Position numbers and translations under genes: made by a program. Positions 30,548 to 42,094 of a stretch of 64,000 bases of DNA are shown here, piece by piece; within the stretch, counting starts at the first letter, position 1; each line of letters opens with the position of its first letter. The notes below the pieces were generated by a model. The model made no database searches, had not been told where the DNA came from, and was given only the letters and a program-made list of their open reading frames with translations. Source of the DNA: Guillardia theta CCMP2712 (taxonomy: Eukaryota; Cryptophyceae; Pyrenomonadales; Geminigeraceae); contig NW_005434617.1 in the NCBI RefSeq assembly GCF_000315625.1, positions 275,958 to 339,957 of the forward strand, read 5' to 3'.

Positions 30548-33500
30548 TTACTTTTTTGTTTTCCTTTGATAGCGTATTGCTTCAGGGAGGTTCAACAATT
30601 GGTCTCTTAGATAGAGAAACTGATCAGCGGGCAGCGGTTTTGTGAATATATCAGCAACTTGCTCGCTTGTATGAATTGCTTCCAAGGTAATCTCCTTGTT
30701 GGCAACGCATTGTCGTATGAAATGGTGTCTTCTCTTGATGTGTTTCGATCTGCTCTTGCTGACGGGATTCTCGCTGAGCTTGATGCAGGCGGCGTTGTCT
30801 TGATAGCATATCGTCGTAGGTTGCTTGTATCCCATGAACTCGAGCGTCTCTCGTAAGTACAAAATCTCGATAGCTGTAAGCGTGCTTTGGATGTATTCGC
30901 TTTCCATGGTAGACAGTGAGACAGTGTTGTGTCTTGCTGATTTCCATGAGATTGGTGTCCCATTGAGGAAAATGACGTATCCACCGGTTGATCTGCTTGT
31001 GAGCTTGCAATCGGCGTCTGAGCTATCGCAGAATGCGACTAGTTCCATTTTCTTGTGTCCGTTGTCATCGTTGTCGGTGTATCTGATTCCTAGTGTCTTG
31101 GTGTTCTTGAGATAAGCGTATACTCTGTGCACTGCCATTAACAGTTTCTTCGTAGGACTTGTGAGATATCTTGATAGCAATGATACTGCATAGCTGATTT
31201 CTGGTCTTGACCATGTTGCTATGTATATCAGACTTGCTACTTGGCTTCTGTAGATTTTGACTAAGTCTTCAGGCGCGTGCGGATCAACGTCTTCTGGTTC
31301 GATCACGAACTTGGGATCCATTGGCGTGGTGAATTTCCCTGTAGGGTCGATCCCCTCAAGGTTAAATCTTTTCAAACATTTTTCGATGTACGCTTGCTGG
31401 TTGCTGATGAAGTCTCCAGCTTCGTCCCTCTTGTACGCGACTCCCAGATAGAAGCTAAGATCGTTGTCAGTTGTTACGCTGTATCCTTTTGTGTTCATCA
31501 TGAAGTCGTCGAACTTTGCAAATAGTGCTTGGCTGTTGCTAGCTTGGATGATGTCGTCGACTACTAATGCGATGATGATCTCTCCCCCTTGCTCGTCATG
31601 ATATAGAAACAAACAATCATCTGACGTGCNNNNNNNNNNNNNNNNNNNNNNNNNNNNNNNNNNNNNNNNNNNNNNNNNNNNNNNNNNNNNNNNNNNNNNN
31701 NNNNNNNNNNNNNNNNNNNNNNNNNNNNNNNNNNNNNNNNNNNNNNNNNNNNNNNNNNNNNNNNNNNNNNNNNNNNNNNNNNNNNNNNNNNNNNNNNNNN
31801 NNNNNNNNNNNNNNNNNNNNNNNNNNNNNNNNNNNNNNNNNNNNNNNNNNNNNNNNNNNNNNNNNNNNNNNNNNNNNNNNNNNNNNNNNNNNNNNNNNNN
31901 NNNNNNNNNNNNNNNNNNNNNNNNNNNNNNNNNNNNNNNNNNNNNNNNNNNNNNNNNNNNNNNNNNNNNNNNNNNNNNNNNNNNNNNNNNNNNNNNNNNN
32001 NNNNNNNNNNNNNNNNNNNNNNNNNNNNNNNNNNNNNNNNNNNNNNNNNNNNNNNNNNNNNNNNNNNNNNNNNNNNNNNNNNNNNNNNNNNNNNNNNNNN
32101 NNNNNNNNNNNNNNNNNNNNNNNNNNNNNNNNNNNNNNNNNNNNNNNNNNNNNNNNNNNNNNNNNNNNNNNNNNNNNNNNNNNNNNNNNNNNNNNNNNNN
32201 NNNNNNNNNNNNNNNNNNNNNNNNNNNNNNNNNNNNNNNNNNNNNNNNNNNNNNNNNNNNNNNNNNNNNNNNNNNNNNNNNNNNNNNNNNNNNNNNNNNN
32301 NNNNNNNNNNNNNNNNNNNNNNNNNNNNNNNNNNNNNNNNNNNNNNNNNNNNNNNNNNNNNNNNNNNNNNNNNNNNNNNNNNNNNNNNNNNNNNNNNNNN
32401 NNNNNNNNNNNNNNNNNNNNNNNNNNNNNNNNNNNNNNNNNNNNNNNNNNTTCGTTCTACCCTGACCAGCTGGCGGGTCGAACCTCCTCATTGTCAAACG
32501 CGATATGGCTGGTTGCCGACAACATGCCTGTGTAGAATAGTTGAGCTTTTTGTATCCTTGATTCTCTTCTTTCATCTTTCTTGCATCCTTGAAGAAAAGA
32601 CATCAAGCTGTCGATTTCTTCGTTGTAATGATTTTCGTTGTACATGTTTCGTTGTGGTGGCCCGTGTGACCATGTCATGATTTTCTCTTCCAGGTTATTG
32701 TATGTGTCGACAAGTACTCCACAGTATTGTCGCTTCGTTAAGGTGCGATCTTGATAAGGGATGCCAAGGTTCGTAAGGAACTCTAGTGTGCTTCCTGATG
32801 GAAGTAGTGTCGCATTGATGAAGTCTTGATTGTCGAACTCTTCAATTCCTGTTGGAAGATCATTGTCTTCGTGGTCTGAATCACTTGTCGGTGTGTCCAC
32901 ATTCGTCTTCTGTACAATTCGTCCTGACCTCAGTTGATGTTCAGGTATTTGGGTGAGTTTATCCCACTCAAAATCCTTTTCACCACTGTTGTAGGTTTCG
33001 ACTTGAAGACTGGCTAGTTCACGGTTCATGTGCCCTCTTTCTGATAGTCCTGGATCCACCGCTACTTGTTCGTCTTGTGTGATATCACTCTCTCTTACAA
33101 CTGATGTCTCAGAACAGGTTCTCGTGAGATGGTTGTCAACTTCAACAGCTTGTTGCCTCACTTGGATCACCATGGGATCATTGTGTGCTATGCCATGTTG
33201 TTGATCTGCAAACGGTCGTCGATTTCTCTCTTCAGGTTGGGCGCTGGAGTTTCCACCGGCATCTTCAGATTCTGAATCTGATGCGTCTGATGTATCTGAC
33301 ATTTCGATCAATCGTTCACCGGCTCTTTTGAGCACAATGACGTTGTCGTCGCCAAAATCATCAGTTCCGCCGTATGGTATTTTCCAAGATCTGTCCTCCG
33401 GGTGAGAAAATCTGTAGGGGAATACTTCTTCGTTGAAACTTATATTGTTCTGTGTGACGTACAGTTGTTTCCCATTCAGTGCTGCTGCCAAATAACCTTT

Positions 33501-34107
33501 CATTCCTAGGTGGTGGGCGAAGCCAAGAAACACGCAAACTTCTGCTGTTGGCTCGAGTTTTTTGTCTTTCTTTTGATCTAATCTTCTGTCCTTTAGGATA
33601 TGAACGTAGCAGAGGCAACCGAATGGATGGAAGTGTTCTGCGTTTGGTGATGTACCTGTAAACGCTTGGTAGCAACTGATGTTTGAGTTTCTGCTGGTAG
33701 GAAGGAATGCATTCTCGATCTCTGCGTTGTAATATATAGCGCTGAGCCAGAGATTTTTCGGAACGTTTGAGTGTACGATTGCCAATCTAGTCCTTGTATC
33801 TAACGAGTAGATTCCAGATTCAGCTCTTCCATTTTGCCAATGTTCATATGGTGCGCTTCTTTCTAGGTGGATGTTGTGCTTCTCGTACATCTTCAGTGAT
33901 TTCTTTGAAACCATTTCGCTCCCATTGTCAACTCGAATCACTTTGGGGTAGACCCCATTGTTGAATCTCGTGACAACAAGTCGTAACGATTTCCTGTAAC
34001 CTTTCTTGCTCGCTAAACCTACAGGCATCTTGAATCCTGAGAAGTCGTCTTTCCAGAGTTGGAGGTACCGTTTGCTCCTTCGATCGAGCGGACTCGATAG
34101 GAGCTCA
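30548..34107 (-). CDS. Copia pol: integrase core, reverse transcriptase (mostly in gap), RNase H
   Basis: In minus-strand order the frame begins inside integrase: GYELLSSPLDRRSKRYLQLW and KDDFSGFKMPVGLASKKGY, then the catalytic second Asp in RVDNGSEM and the Glu in NGRAESG. The C-terminal integrase part (FHPFGCLCYVHI, VFLGFAHH) and an acidic linker follow. The reverse transcriptase core falls in the N gap. Its end is visible: ALVVDDIIQASNS (the VDD catalytic motif), FYLGVAYKRDE and SLIYIATWSRPEISYAVS. RNase H follows with AFCDSSDADCKLTSRSTGGY, STMESEY and ADIFTKPLPADQF near the end. Together these copy and insert the element. The integrase frame differs by one base from the upstream gag frame at about 34107. 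Confidence 0.9.
31630..32450. other. Assembly gap (821 N)
   Basis: The gap hides most of the copia reverse transcriptase. Estimated-length gaps in young repeats are typical of short-read or paired-end scaffolding. Confidence 0.99.
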
Positions 34108-37039
34108 TATCCCCATGCAGCCTGTGAAATCTGACATCGGATCTTTTGTGTCTGAATTTTGGTAATGGAGCTGCCTTGGTTTTCGCTCTGCGGCATGTGT
34201 GACATGTCGGCAGGGGTGTTTTTGGATTGATTCTCTTCAATTCCTCCATGCCTTCGATGTTTTCTGCCAGTTGGAAAAGGTATTTCTTGCCGATGTGGTT
34301 GGTTCTTACGTGCCACTTGAGCAGAATCGCTGATGCTCTTGTTCCTTTGATGCGTTCTCCCGTTGAATATAGGTAAATATTCTTGAGATCTGATTTGTCA
34401 TTCTTCAATTGTTCTTCGTATTCCTTGTCGTTTTCGTCAAGTTCTTCGATCGTTGTGTTTGTAAAGTCGTCAAAATCTGTAAATGATCTTGGATCGTTGA
34501 GATACTCCTTGGTTTGCTGTTGAATCTCTTCCGTCGTGAATTGTCTTGCAGATTCTAATGGAGTGTTGTCAGTAGTCATCAGCTCGTCATCGGAGCTGCT
34601 GCAACTGTCCAAGGTCTCTCCATTTTCACTGTCTGACTCTTCTGACGTGTCTAATTCAGGTCGTACATCTCGCATGCTGATAGGAAAGGTCTTCATGTGC
34701 GTGGGCTTGAAAGCTGTTGCCGAAGTTGTGCTCTCCCCCTGCATCGCAGCTTGGTAGATGTGGATGCTTCCCCCCCAACGAGGTACGCTCTCCAGTCTTG
34801 CGCCGTGGATGATCAGGTGGATTCTGCGTTTTGATGTACTTTGTGTATTTGTCGTTTGTGTTGACTCCTTGATTGTTGCCGTGAGTGGTATTTCGCCTTC
34901 TTGAATTTCTCTGAGAATTGTGTCTTTATCCCAGATGGTTTTTGCTGATAGCTTGGAGATTATCTTATTTGTCTTCCTGTTGGGTCTTTGGATTTCGACG
35001 TACCATAGGTAGGTGCTTGGGCAGAAGTAGAAAGGTATAAATTCATTGTTGAGTGTAATGATTCCGTGTAGTCCTCCTTCTGGTTTACCTTTGTGGATTA
35101 TTGTGTGTCCACTATTTGTAATTCGCCAGATGGATAACAGGTTGATTTTAGCATTTTCGTCGCTGATTACTGTTGCTATAGTTGCAAATGCAAAACGTTT
35201 TCCTTCGATTGATGCTATCGTTCCTGCTAGAATTCCTCCGAGCGATGTATTGATCTTGCTGCCCCCCACGCCGGTGATCTCAGTTTTGTGTGTAAACGAT
35301 CTCTGTAACCAACTTGGATTGCAGAGTACGCTTACCGTTGCACCTGAGTCGACAATAGCGTACAGGGACTCTTGTTGTTCTTTCGCTTTTAACGCGTGTA
35401 GGAAAACTTGATACCGATCAGTGTTCCTGATCAGTAGTCTGGGTATATGAAAGATGTATTCAAGGTACCATGGTTTTGAAACTTTTGAGAACAGAGCTGC
35501 ATCAAGCTTGTGCAGTTGGATCTCGTCAGTTTTCGACCTGGTATCACTTTGATATACAACATAATTTTTAGAACAGGGATACTCCTTGGGAGATTTATTC
35601 TTTCTAGAACTGCGTCCTAGTGTGCCTCGGAACGTCTCTTTTACGACTTCTTTCAGTCGTTTCGGAGGTGTTCGAGATGAGGACGGTTCATCGGATTCGT
35701 CTTCATCACTGCTAGGTGATTCTTGAACGGATTCTTGGGTTTCGGTTTGGTCGGTAGAGGTGGCTTCTTGCAGTGCTTTTGTGAGGTTCACGAGGACCTT
35801 CTTGTCGATGCTGACTGTTTGCTTGTATTTTGACTTCGGGTATTGTCCGCTCTCCTCGTTTGAACGGTTTGGGTTCGACGAGCGATGACTCTTGGCGGTA
35901 AATTTTGCGGATCTTCCTGCCCTTGTCTGAAAACCGGTTGAAATGCTTCCTGTGATCCTCTTCATGGTTGGCGCTGTTTTATTGCCAGTGGCTCTTTCTC
36001 CGATCCTAGATGCGTCATGCTCGTTGGTAGCGTGACTGAGAGAAATCCTTGCTGGAAGTCGTTTTTCTTTGCAGATTTTGCATCCAGTAAAGTTTTCTTG
36101 TTGTTGTCTCCTGATTTTCTGTGGTGTATTGTTTTGTTTGACGGAGGCTGAAAACACGGCGTTCGCCTTTCGTTTTTGACCTGAATGATGTGCTTCTGTT
36201 GATTTCTTGCCAGAGCTTTCTTGTCCTGCTTGAAGGATAGGTATTGGGTGTTTCGTGCCTCTGGTAGTGAAGTTCATCATATGTTGATGGAATTTCAAAA
36301 AATCTTCTATCTGGGGTTCTCCCTCGTAGAAGAAGTTTTCTTCCGTTGCGTTGCGATGGATTTGAGATGTTATCCAACTGCCTAGTTCTGCTTGAACGCC
36401 CGTTTCGTCGATTGCTCTGAGGTTGTCGATAACGTCTTTGAAAGCACGGGTGTAGATGAAAGTGCAGTCTTTGCCTTGTGAAGCAAATTTCTTCAAGGTC
36501 CTAACCACATTGGGGATGTAGTCTCCGTTGTAGATTACTGCTTGCTCTAGTTCTTTGAGATTGGCAAGGGTCTGTTCAGCTTTTGTTGCTTCGGTTGGCT
36601 TGTCTAGTCTTTTAAAGTCTGTCCATGCCTTGATCCCAGCTAAGCAAAGCTTTGTAGGCGTCTCGGGGGATTTGTGTTCTTCTTCCATGTGGGCTTTCAG
36701 AATCTGAATCCTGCCAGGGCATTGCATGTAAACAGTGTGGAGGATTTGCGTCAAAGCAGCATCTGCTTCTCGTACAAATTCTCTCCTTTTCTGTCTCATG
36801 TTTTCCTGTAATTCTTCTGATTGAGTATCTCTGATGGGAAAATGACAGTCGAAGTAGGCTCTCATGTTTTCTGGATTCCCTTCAGAGTTGAGGTATGCAT
36901 AGTATTGCCCTATCAACTCGAACTGTATAAAGTTCTCGATATCTGGGGCAAGTCTTTGCATATTCTCGGGTGTTACTGCTGTAATCATCGAGTCCTGAGG
37001 CTGATTGATTGGCGGCCATTGTAGACGGTATGGCGACAT
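34019..37039 (-). CDS. Copia gag, aspartic protease and integrase zinc-binding domain
   Basis: A 1006-codon ORF starting MSPYRLQWPPINQPQD, 30 bases inside the 5' LTR. The N-terminal 270 residues are the helical gag. A CxxC...H cluster (CKICKEKRLPARI...) may be a variant nucleic-acid-binding knuckle. A basic, Ser-rich linker follows. The protease has the active site YAIVDSGATVSVLC (plus coordinates about 35335-35370) and a second hydrophobic strand after GGILAGTI. The integrase HHCC zinc finger is HVRTNHIG ... CHTCRRAK. The first catalytic Asp is in FHRLHGDM, after which this frame becomes nonsense and the true integrase continues one base out of register. Gag and pol are therefore not separated at the usual place; the break is inside integrase. 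Confidence 0.9.
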   Translation of the reverse strand: MSPYRLQWPPINQPQDSMITAVTPENMQRLAPDIENFIQFELIGQYYAYLNSEGNPENMRAYFDCHFPIRDTQSEELQENMRQKRREFVREADAALTQILHTVYMQCPGRIQILKAHMEEEHKSPETPTKLCLAGIKAWTDFKRLDKPTEATKAEQTLANLKELEQAVIYNGDYIPNVVRTLKKFASQGKDCTFIYTRAFKDVIDNLRAIDETGVQAELGSWITSQIHRNATEENFFYEGEPQIEDFLKFHQHMMNFTTRGTKHPIPILQAGQESSGKKSTEAHHSGQKRKANAVFSASVKQNNTPQKIRRQQQENFTGCKICKEKRLPARISLSHATNEHDASRIGERATGNKTAPTMKRITGSISTGFQTRAGRSAKFTAKSHRSSNPNRSNEESGQYPKSKYKQTVSIDKKVLVNLTKALQEATSTDQTETQESVQESPSSDEDESDEPSSSRTPPKRLKEVVKETFRGTLGRSSRKNKSPKEYPCSKNYVVYQSDTRSKTDEIQLHKLDAALFSKVSKPWYLEYIFHIPRLLIRNTDRYQVFLHALKAKEQQESLYAIVDSGATVSVLCNPSWLQRSFTHKTEITGVGGSKINTSLGGILAGTIASIEGKRFAFATIATVISDENAKINLLSIWRITNSGHTIIHKGKPEGGLHGIITLNNEFIPFYFCPSTYLWYVEIQRPNRKTNKIISKLSAKTIWDKDTILREIQEGEIPLTATIKESTQTTNTQSTSKRRIHLIIHGARLESVPRWGGSIHIYQAAMQGESTTSATAFKPTHMKTFPISMRDVRPELDTSEESDSENGETLDSCSSSDDELMTTDNTPLESARQFTTEEIQQQTKEYLNDPRSFTDFDDFTNTTIEELDENDKEYEEQLKNDKSDLKNIYLYSTGERIKGTRASAILLKWHVRTNHIGKKYLFQLAENIEGMEELKRINPKTPLPTCHTCRRAKTKAAPLPKFRHKRSDVRFHRLHGDMSSYRVRSIEGANGTSNSGKTTSQDSRCL

Positions 37040-37069
37040 CTGTTCCTTTAACGCGAGGCTTTTATAACC

Positions 37070-37458
37070 TGATGCGGGTATAGTCCAGCAACTGAGCGAT
37101 AGTGCACTTAGGAGTAGAACAGATGAACAATGAAGCTAGATTTGTTTATGTACAGCAGTAAGAGAACACACGTCAATGTTCGTGCAATCCCATTCCGATG
37201 ACGTGGCCAACGTCTAAGATGGGTTGCTTATATGTCGAGGTCAGGCTTAACCCGTAATACAGCAATGAGTAAACATGTGTATCGGTTTATACCAGCCTCA
37301 TGCTTTCATCATACCAATGTGTTGTACGTACGTCTACGTCCAGTACACATCTTCGATTCTAGCATTATACACCTCGCCAGCGTACGTAGCCTCTTGCGAC
37401 TACTCGCATGATGCTGCCATGTCCGTTACTGACGTAACGTCATGCGGGTGCAACATCA
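37070..37458 (-). repeat. 5' LTR of the copia element
   Basis: Same sequence as the 3' LTR. It should contain the element promoter; the GACGTAACGTCA word near 37431-37442 could recruit bZIP factors. The right copy of the target duplication CCTTG follows at 37459. Confidence 0.97.
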
Positions 37459-37589
37459 CCTTGGGCGTAGCGTAGGAAAATAGGATGACCGACGATCATC
37501 GGATGCAGATCCCTGCAGTGGTGCTGCTGATCTGATGAGAGTGTGTGCTTAATAAACAGTGATCCTAAGATCATCTGAGCTCAAGGTCT

Positions 37590-37840
37590 TACAGCGGTCC
37601 GACTCCGCCAGGGGCGGCCGCCGGGGGCCGGCCGCAGCCGCGCGGCCGGCCCTCAGCGGCGTTCGAGCCTGGAGCGGCGGCCTGCGGCCCGGCCAGGCAG
37701 GGGCCGTCGCCGTAGGCGGCTTTCCGGGCCACACTACTGGGCCCGGCCGCGCCGCCAGCCTCTGACCGTACGGTCCGTCCGACTCCTGCGGGAAGCCGGG
37801 CGGACCGTCGGAATCGCAGGCGGCGCGGCAGTAGTAACGT
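37590..37840. repeat. GC-rich, CpG-rich island 4
   Basis: About 250 bp (GGCCGCCGGGGGCCGGCCGC, CTGACCGTACGGTCCGTCC) between the right flank of the retrotransposon and the G-rich zone. No gene. Confidence 0.6.
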
Positions 37841-40074
37841 AATCCAGGGCGAGTCTCTCCCTATTGATCACCTATGCGAGTTGGTACGACTCAAAGTTAA
37901 ATCTGCAGTGGTAGGTGCGTAGGAAATCAATGAGTTGAGCGATTTCCTAAAGTTGATATCTGGCAGATAACGTACCAAAGTGTCAACACGGTGTCAAACT
38001 GCTCTTCTAGTACGGGTACTTCTGAGCTTCGAAGTGCATGTGTTCATGAGGTGGGGTCATTAAACCGGGGCAAACCACCTACCCCTACTCATCCGTGTGA
38101 CCTCAATCCGTATCAGGGGAATGCAAAGTAGTAAAGCGGGGTCGGAAGAGTGGGTAGGGTGGTGCCGGAATCGGCGGTGTCAAATGAGGACCAGGGTTAT
38201 GATCCTCCAGGGGGTGGGTGTACGGAGTTTTGTCACAGCGGGGATGAGGGTACAGATCAAAGATGAACGGCGAGGCAATCGGTGGGGTGGACAGTTGCTC
38301 GGTTGAAGGGTAGGAGGGTGCCAAGATTTGAAGGGGAGGAACAAGAGAAACAGTGTACATGGAGTGGGGTGGTGGAACATTCCAGCGTGCCGTTTGGTCA
38401 TTGCAGGGATGCCCAAGAGCTCGGAACGTGACAAGTGAATGGGCTGGAAACAAGCAGCTTTTGGCGAGGAGTCGTATGGTTGTTTTGTCCTTGTGGTATG
38501 GGTGGGGTGGTCCGAGAGGAGCAGGTGTAGTAGCAAAGTGGTGCCCGTGTGCATGGGAGGGGGGCGATCTCAGTACAAGATATATGTGGGGGCCGACTGG
38601 ATGGTAGTAGGGTATGGAAACCACAAGTGTACCAGGAATGGGGGGTAGGGGTTCACTGGAGTTGATGAAATTGGGAAGGTGGTGGGGTTAAGGCTAGTAC
38701 AGAAAATGTGTGACCTGTGATGAAGAGATCAGTTGTATAATACATTTATAAAGTGTACACTTTACTACGAAGATTACCCACCCCACCTCCGACCCTCCTT
38801 CATTGATCGATCTGCAGATACCTCTTGGGCTAGGTACTAATCTGCAGTTGAGCGCTGCTCACCTCGGCTTCCGCTACCGAACTGAAAGGTTTAGTCAAAC
38901 TCTGTTGTGTAATATTTTTGTACAAAAATGTGCACAAAAGTTGAGCAAGTTAAATTTCCTAGGACCCTCTGATGGTGGGGAACAAGGGGGTGGTGCCTGT
39001 ACTGGCACGGAACAATTATTTGACCCCCCCGTGGCTGGTGTCAGTACCCCATTTGGTGGTGCTATATGATAGGGTCTCTCGACTGGTTGACATGACTCGA
39101 CATTTATGTAATCAAGGGGGTGATATGACACAGCAGAGGACGAAGGAGTAGGGGCGGGTGGGGGGAGGGGTGGGGTCAGGGTGGGGGTGGCATGTGGAGG
39201 GGGTGCTCAACTGTTTGGATGTTAACTGGCACGACTACCGTCATGTCATACCAACGTTGGGGGAGTGGGGGTCAGGAGATCTCCGGAAACAGGTTAACAT
39301 CCTGTGAGAGAGCCCGCTTTGAAGTGTTTGGGGTGGGGGTGTGAGGAGAAAATTCCGGGGGTGGGGTTGGAGTCGCAATCGGGGACGATATTGTGAAAGT
39401 GGATCGCAGGAGGGTGGGTTGAACGACTATAACGATTTTAATATTTTTTTTGTAAGGTTCATTTTAACAGAAATTTGGTGGGTGGGTAGGTCGCGAGGAT
39501 TACCTCGGTGGTCGGATGGGAGAGGTGGGGAGAGGTGGGGTGGGTACTGGTACAGAGATGGCTTCGGTAGCAAGATTGGTATTCCGGGAGGGAGGGTCAC
39601 TACCCCACGGCTTTGCTTTGTTAAAATGTACCGGTTGTGAGAGGGTGAGGTGGTACCAGACAGGTTGTGTTCCAGGAGGGGTGGTTGGACAAATGACCAA
39701 GAGATTGGAAGGGGGTGAGGGTTTGTGAAAGTGAAGATCTGCTGTATATGAGGGGGTATACGAAAGTAAAATTGGGGGTACACCAAGGTTTTAATCATGA
39801 GGGGTGGGTAGGGGGTGGGTGGGGCAAAGGTTGCATATCAACAAACATTCCTCCTCGGGGAACTTTCAAGAGGAAGGCTCGGATATCCTGCTCACCTGTC
39901 GTGTACCTCTCCTACCTCTCTCCTCCTTTCAGCGCTCTTCTGTACATCCCGCTTCCTCTACCTACAACCTTGCTCTACAAGCTCGCTTCTCCAACCTCCC
40001 TTTGTTTCCTTATTCTTGTACTTTAACACACCGCGATCAAGCAGAAGCCACTTGAAAAAAAGATCCACGACGAA
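37841..40074. other. G-rich intergenic zone with quadruplex-forming clusters
   Basis: From about 38040 to 39850 the plus strand is dominated by GGGTGGG and GGGGTGG words. The densest cluster is at about 39150-39195 (GGGGCGGGTGGGGGGAGGGG and more). This is the mirror composition of 9363-10612. The open frames (for example 38097-38306) are Gly/Trp/Val-rich artefacts. 39850-40074 is the CT-rich 5' flank of the cyclin. Confidence 0.6.
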
Positions 40075-41066
40075 ATGACGCGTGAAAACTCCGATAGAGA
40101 TTCTTCCTCAATCGAGGAGGTACAGTGGACTGCTTGCCATGGCAAGAAGAGAAAGTCGGTGTCGGAAGAACTCGATCAGAAGCGGAAGCGTCCCTGCCGA
40201 AATGAGCTACGAACGCTGGTCGAGGACGGGTCCAGGGATTATCGGTCATTCAGATCTTACCTCGTCGACCGCTATGTAATGACCGGTATTGCGGGTGGTC
40301 CATTGACCAAGACGCGATTCTTAGGGATCCGGGATATCTATGAGGTATTTCAAGTTTTTCTGTGATGGATGGAATGCTGACGCAAATCCTGCAGTTGATG
40401 TGCATGTATCAAGTTCCTATCTCGAGCGATACCACGGCCTACGCTGTGCGCTACTACGACATCTGTCTTGTCAGTGACGAGCTGAAGGACGAGGCAAAGG
40501 TGTCTCCAGAGCTGGCTCTCTCTTGCGGCTTGCTGGCGATGAAGTACATGGAGGTCTCGATCCCACTGGTAAAGGACGTGTGCAATGTGTTCACCCAAGT
40601 CGATGCAGCAAAAATCAGTGCAATGGAAGCGACTATCCTTGCGGCACTGGATTTTGACATCTCTTTCGTTACTGTATCTCAGATCCTGGGCTCCCTCGTC
40701 GAGACCTTGTCTCTCAACCATCAGGCTTTGGTTTCGGCGATGGTTTCAGATTATCTGGAAGTCAGTCACCTTTCCATGTGTGCAACCTCTCCTGTCACCA
40801 TGGCTATTGCAATCCTTCACATGGTCCAATCCCGTCTGCTGTTGGCTGCTGAGTCCGATTGGTCAGACTTTTATGTTCCCACTCTTCGAGTCATCAAGGA
40901 TGAAATAGCGCTCATGTGCAAAGAGGAACTTGGCCGTCCTGCGCAGGCCAACAAGCTTTCAGAGTCTTTGCGCTTTTATTTTGATCAGTTCTCGATCGAA
41001 GAAGTTGGAGATGACGGAGTCTCTCGCCTTGTGCTAGCTCCCAACTGGTGGCAAGCCATTTGCTGA
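40075..41066 (+). CDS. Cyclin
   Basis: Two exons, 40075-40344 and 40395-41066, joined in phase 0 (313 aa). The N-terminus is charged and basic (GKKRKSVSEELDQKRKRP), probably a nuclear signal. The cyclin fold begins near residue 60 (RSFRSYLVDRYVMTGIAGG). The cyclin-box pattern is clear: ISSDTTAYAVRYYDICL, ALSCGLLAMKYMEVSIP and ISAMEATILAALDFDIS. The last resembles the 'xxxEhxIhxxLxFxhxxxTxxxhL' signature of the box. A second, weaker helical repeat follows to the C-terminus. Cyclins activate CDKs; the subtype (A/B/D-like or divergent) cannot be fixed by eye, and no destruction box was noticed. Confidence 0.85.
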
Positions 41067-42094
41067 ACAACTTCAGAAGGTTCTGGTGATTGCATTTTTA
41101 GACGTATTTTTTCTCTCGGTATTTTTTCTAGCTTTCTTTCAGTTTTCCCTGTTATTTGTTTTCACTGAAGTGATAAATCCTGTGACATAATTGCCTGCTG
41201 GGCTCTTGTGAAAAACTTCACATCTTCTACTAGCTGAGGATGATACAACCCATTGATGTTGCGAACCCTCACCCAGAAAAAAAAAAAACTTCACCTAGCC
41301 ATGCAGCTAGCAGCAGTCCTATTTTCTCTGGTCTGGAAACATTCTGGTTACCCCACCACTCCGGTCAACCATCATCCCGATGTTTGTGCTCCCTCCCTCC
41401 TTCCTCTACCTTCCGCCCCTTGCTCCAGCCCTTGCTCTGCCCCCTGCTTCTGCCCTTCCTTCCTCCTCCTTCACTTAAGTATCCTCCATTTTCACTCCAC
41501 TGTTGAACTACCTCGTCTCTGCTGTCTCCACTGTTGAACTACCTCATCTCTGCTGTGCCTTGAACATTATCTATGGCGCCCTATGTTTCACCCGGCCTTG
41601 CGAACGGAAGGAATGTGGAGCGTGGGCAAGAGTTCAACATGCAATGAGGTGGATCGGGGAGATGGAATGAGAATGATAGACAAGAGATGGTCCAGAGCAG
41701 GACAGAAGAGGTGGACTGAGCTAGGAACAAGTTGATGGCCCACCAGATGGTGAAGAGCTTGAAGGAAAGGTTGAATGCACGAGTAGCGCAGGGAAAGGAG
41801 GAGCGTACACGGCAGTAGAGACAGGAGTAGGAGGAAGTAGACTATGTCAGATCAAGCTTAATCTTCGTGCCACCTACTTCCTCTGTCCCCTCGTGAACCT
41901 AGTTGCTGTTTGCATGTCACCACAGTGATTGACGGGGAGGCAGGGGCAGGGACTGACAATGGGGCGAGGATCGGAGTGAGCTACAGTTACTCTCGTACGT
42001 CAGCAGGTAAGCTCTCCTGGTTGCTCCTATCCTGTCGGGAATGCGGTGAGATTCTGAGGTTGTTTTTCTCTGAGTGAATAACAGGGCGAGGACC
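41067..42094. other. Intergenic, no gene seen
   Basis: T-rich 3' flank of the cyclin, an A run at about 41278-41289, then a C-rich segment and ordinary sequence up to the VWA8 start. Short ORFs only. Confidence 0.6.

Larger units (their letters stand above)
29291..37458 (-). mobile_element. Full-length Ty1/copia-type LTR retrotransposon
   Basis: An 8168-bp element, transcribed on the minus strand. LTRs at 29291-29679 and 37070-37458 show no difference by eye and share the termini TGATG...CATCA. The flanks carry a perfect 5-bp duplication CCTTG (29286-29290 and 37459-37463). The domain order is gag, aspartic protease, integrase, reverse transcriptase, RNase H, which is the copia order. A polypurine tract adjoins the 3' LTR. 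No obvious initiator-Met primer-binding site follows the 5' LTR: the minus strand there reads GGTTATAAAAGCC. Identical LTRs imply a very recent insertion. Most of the reverse transcriptase is inside an assembly gap, and integrase is split by a frame change. Confidence 0.97.
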
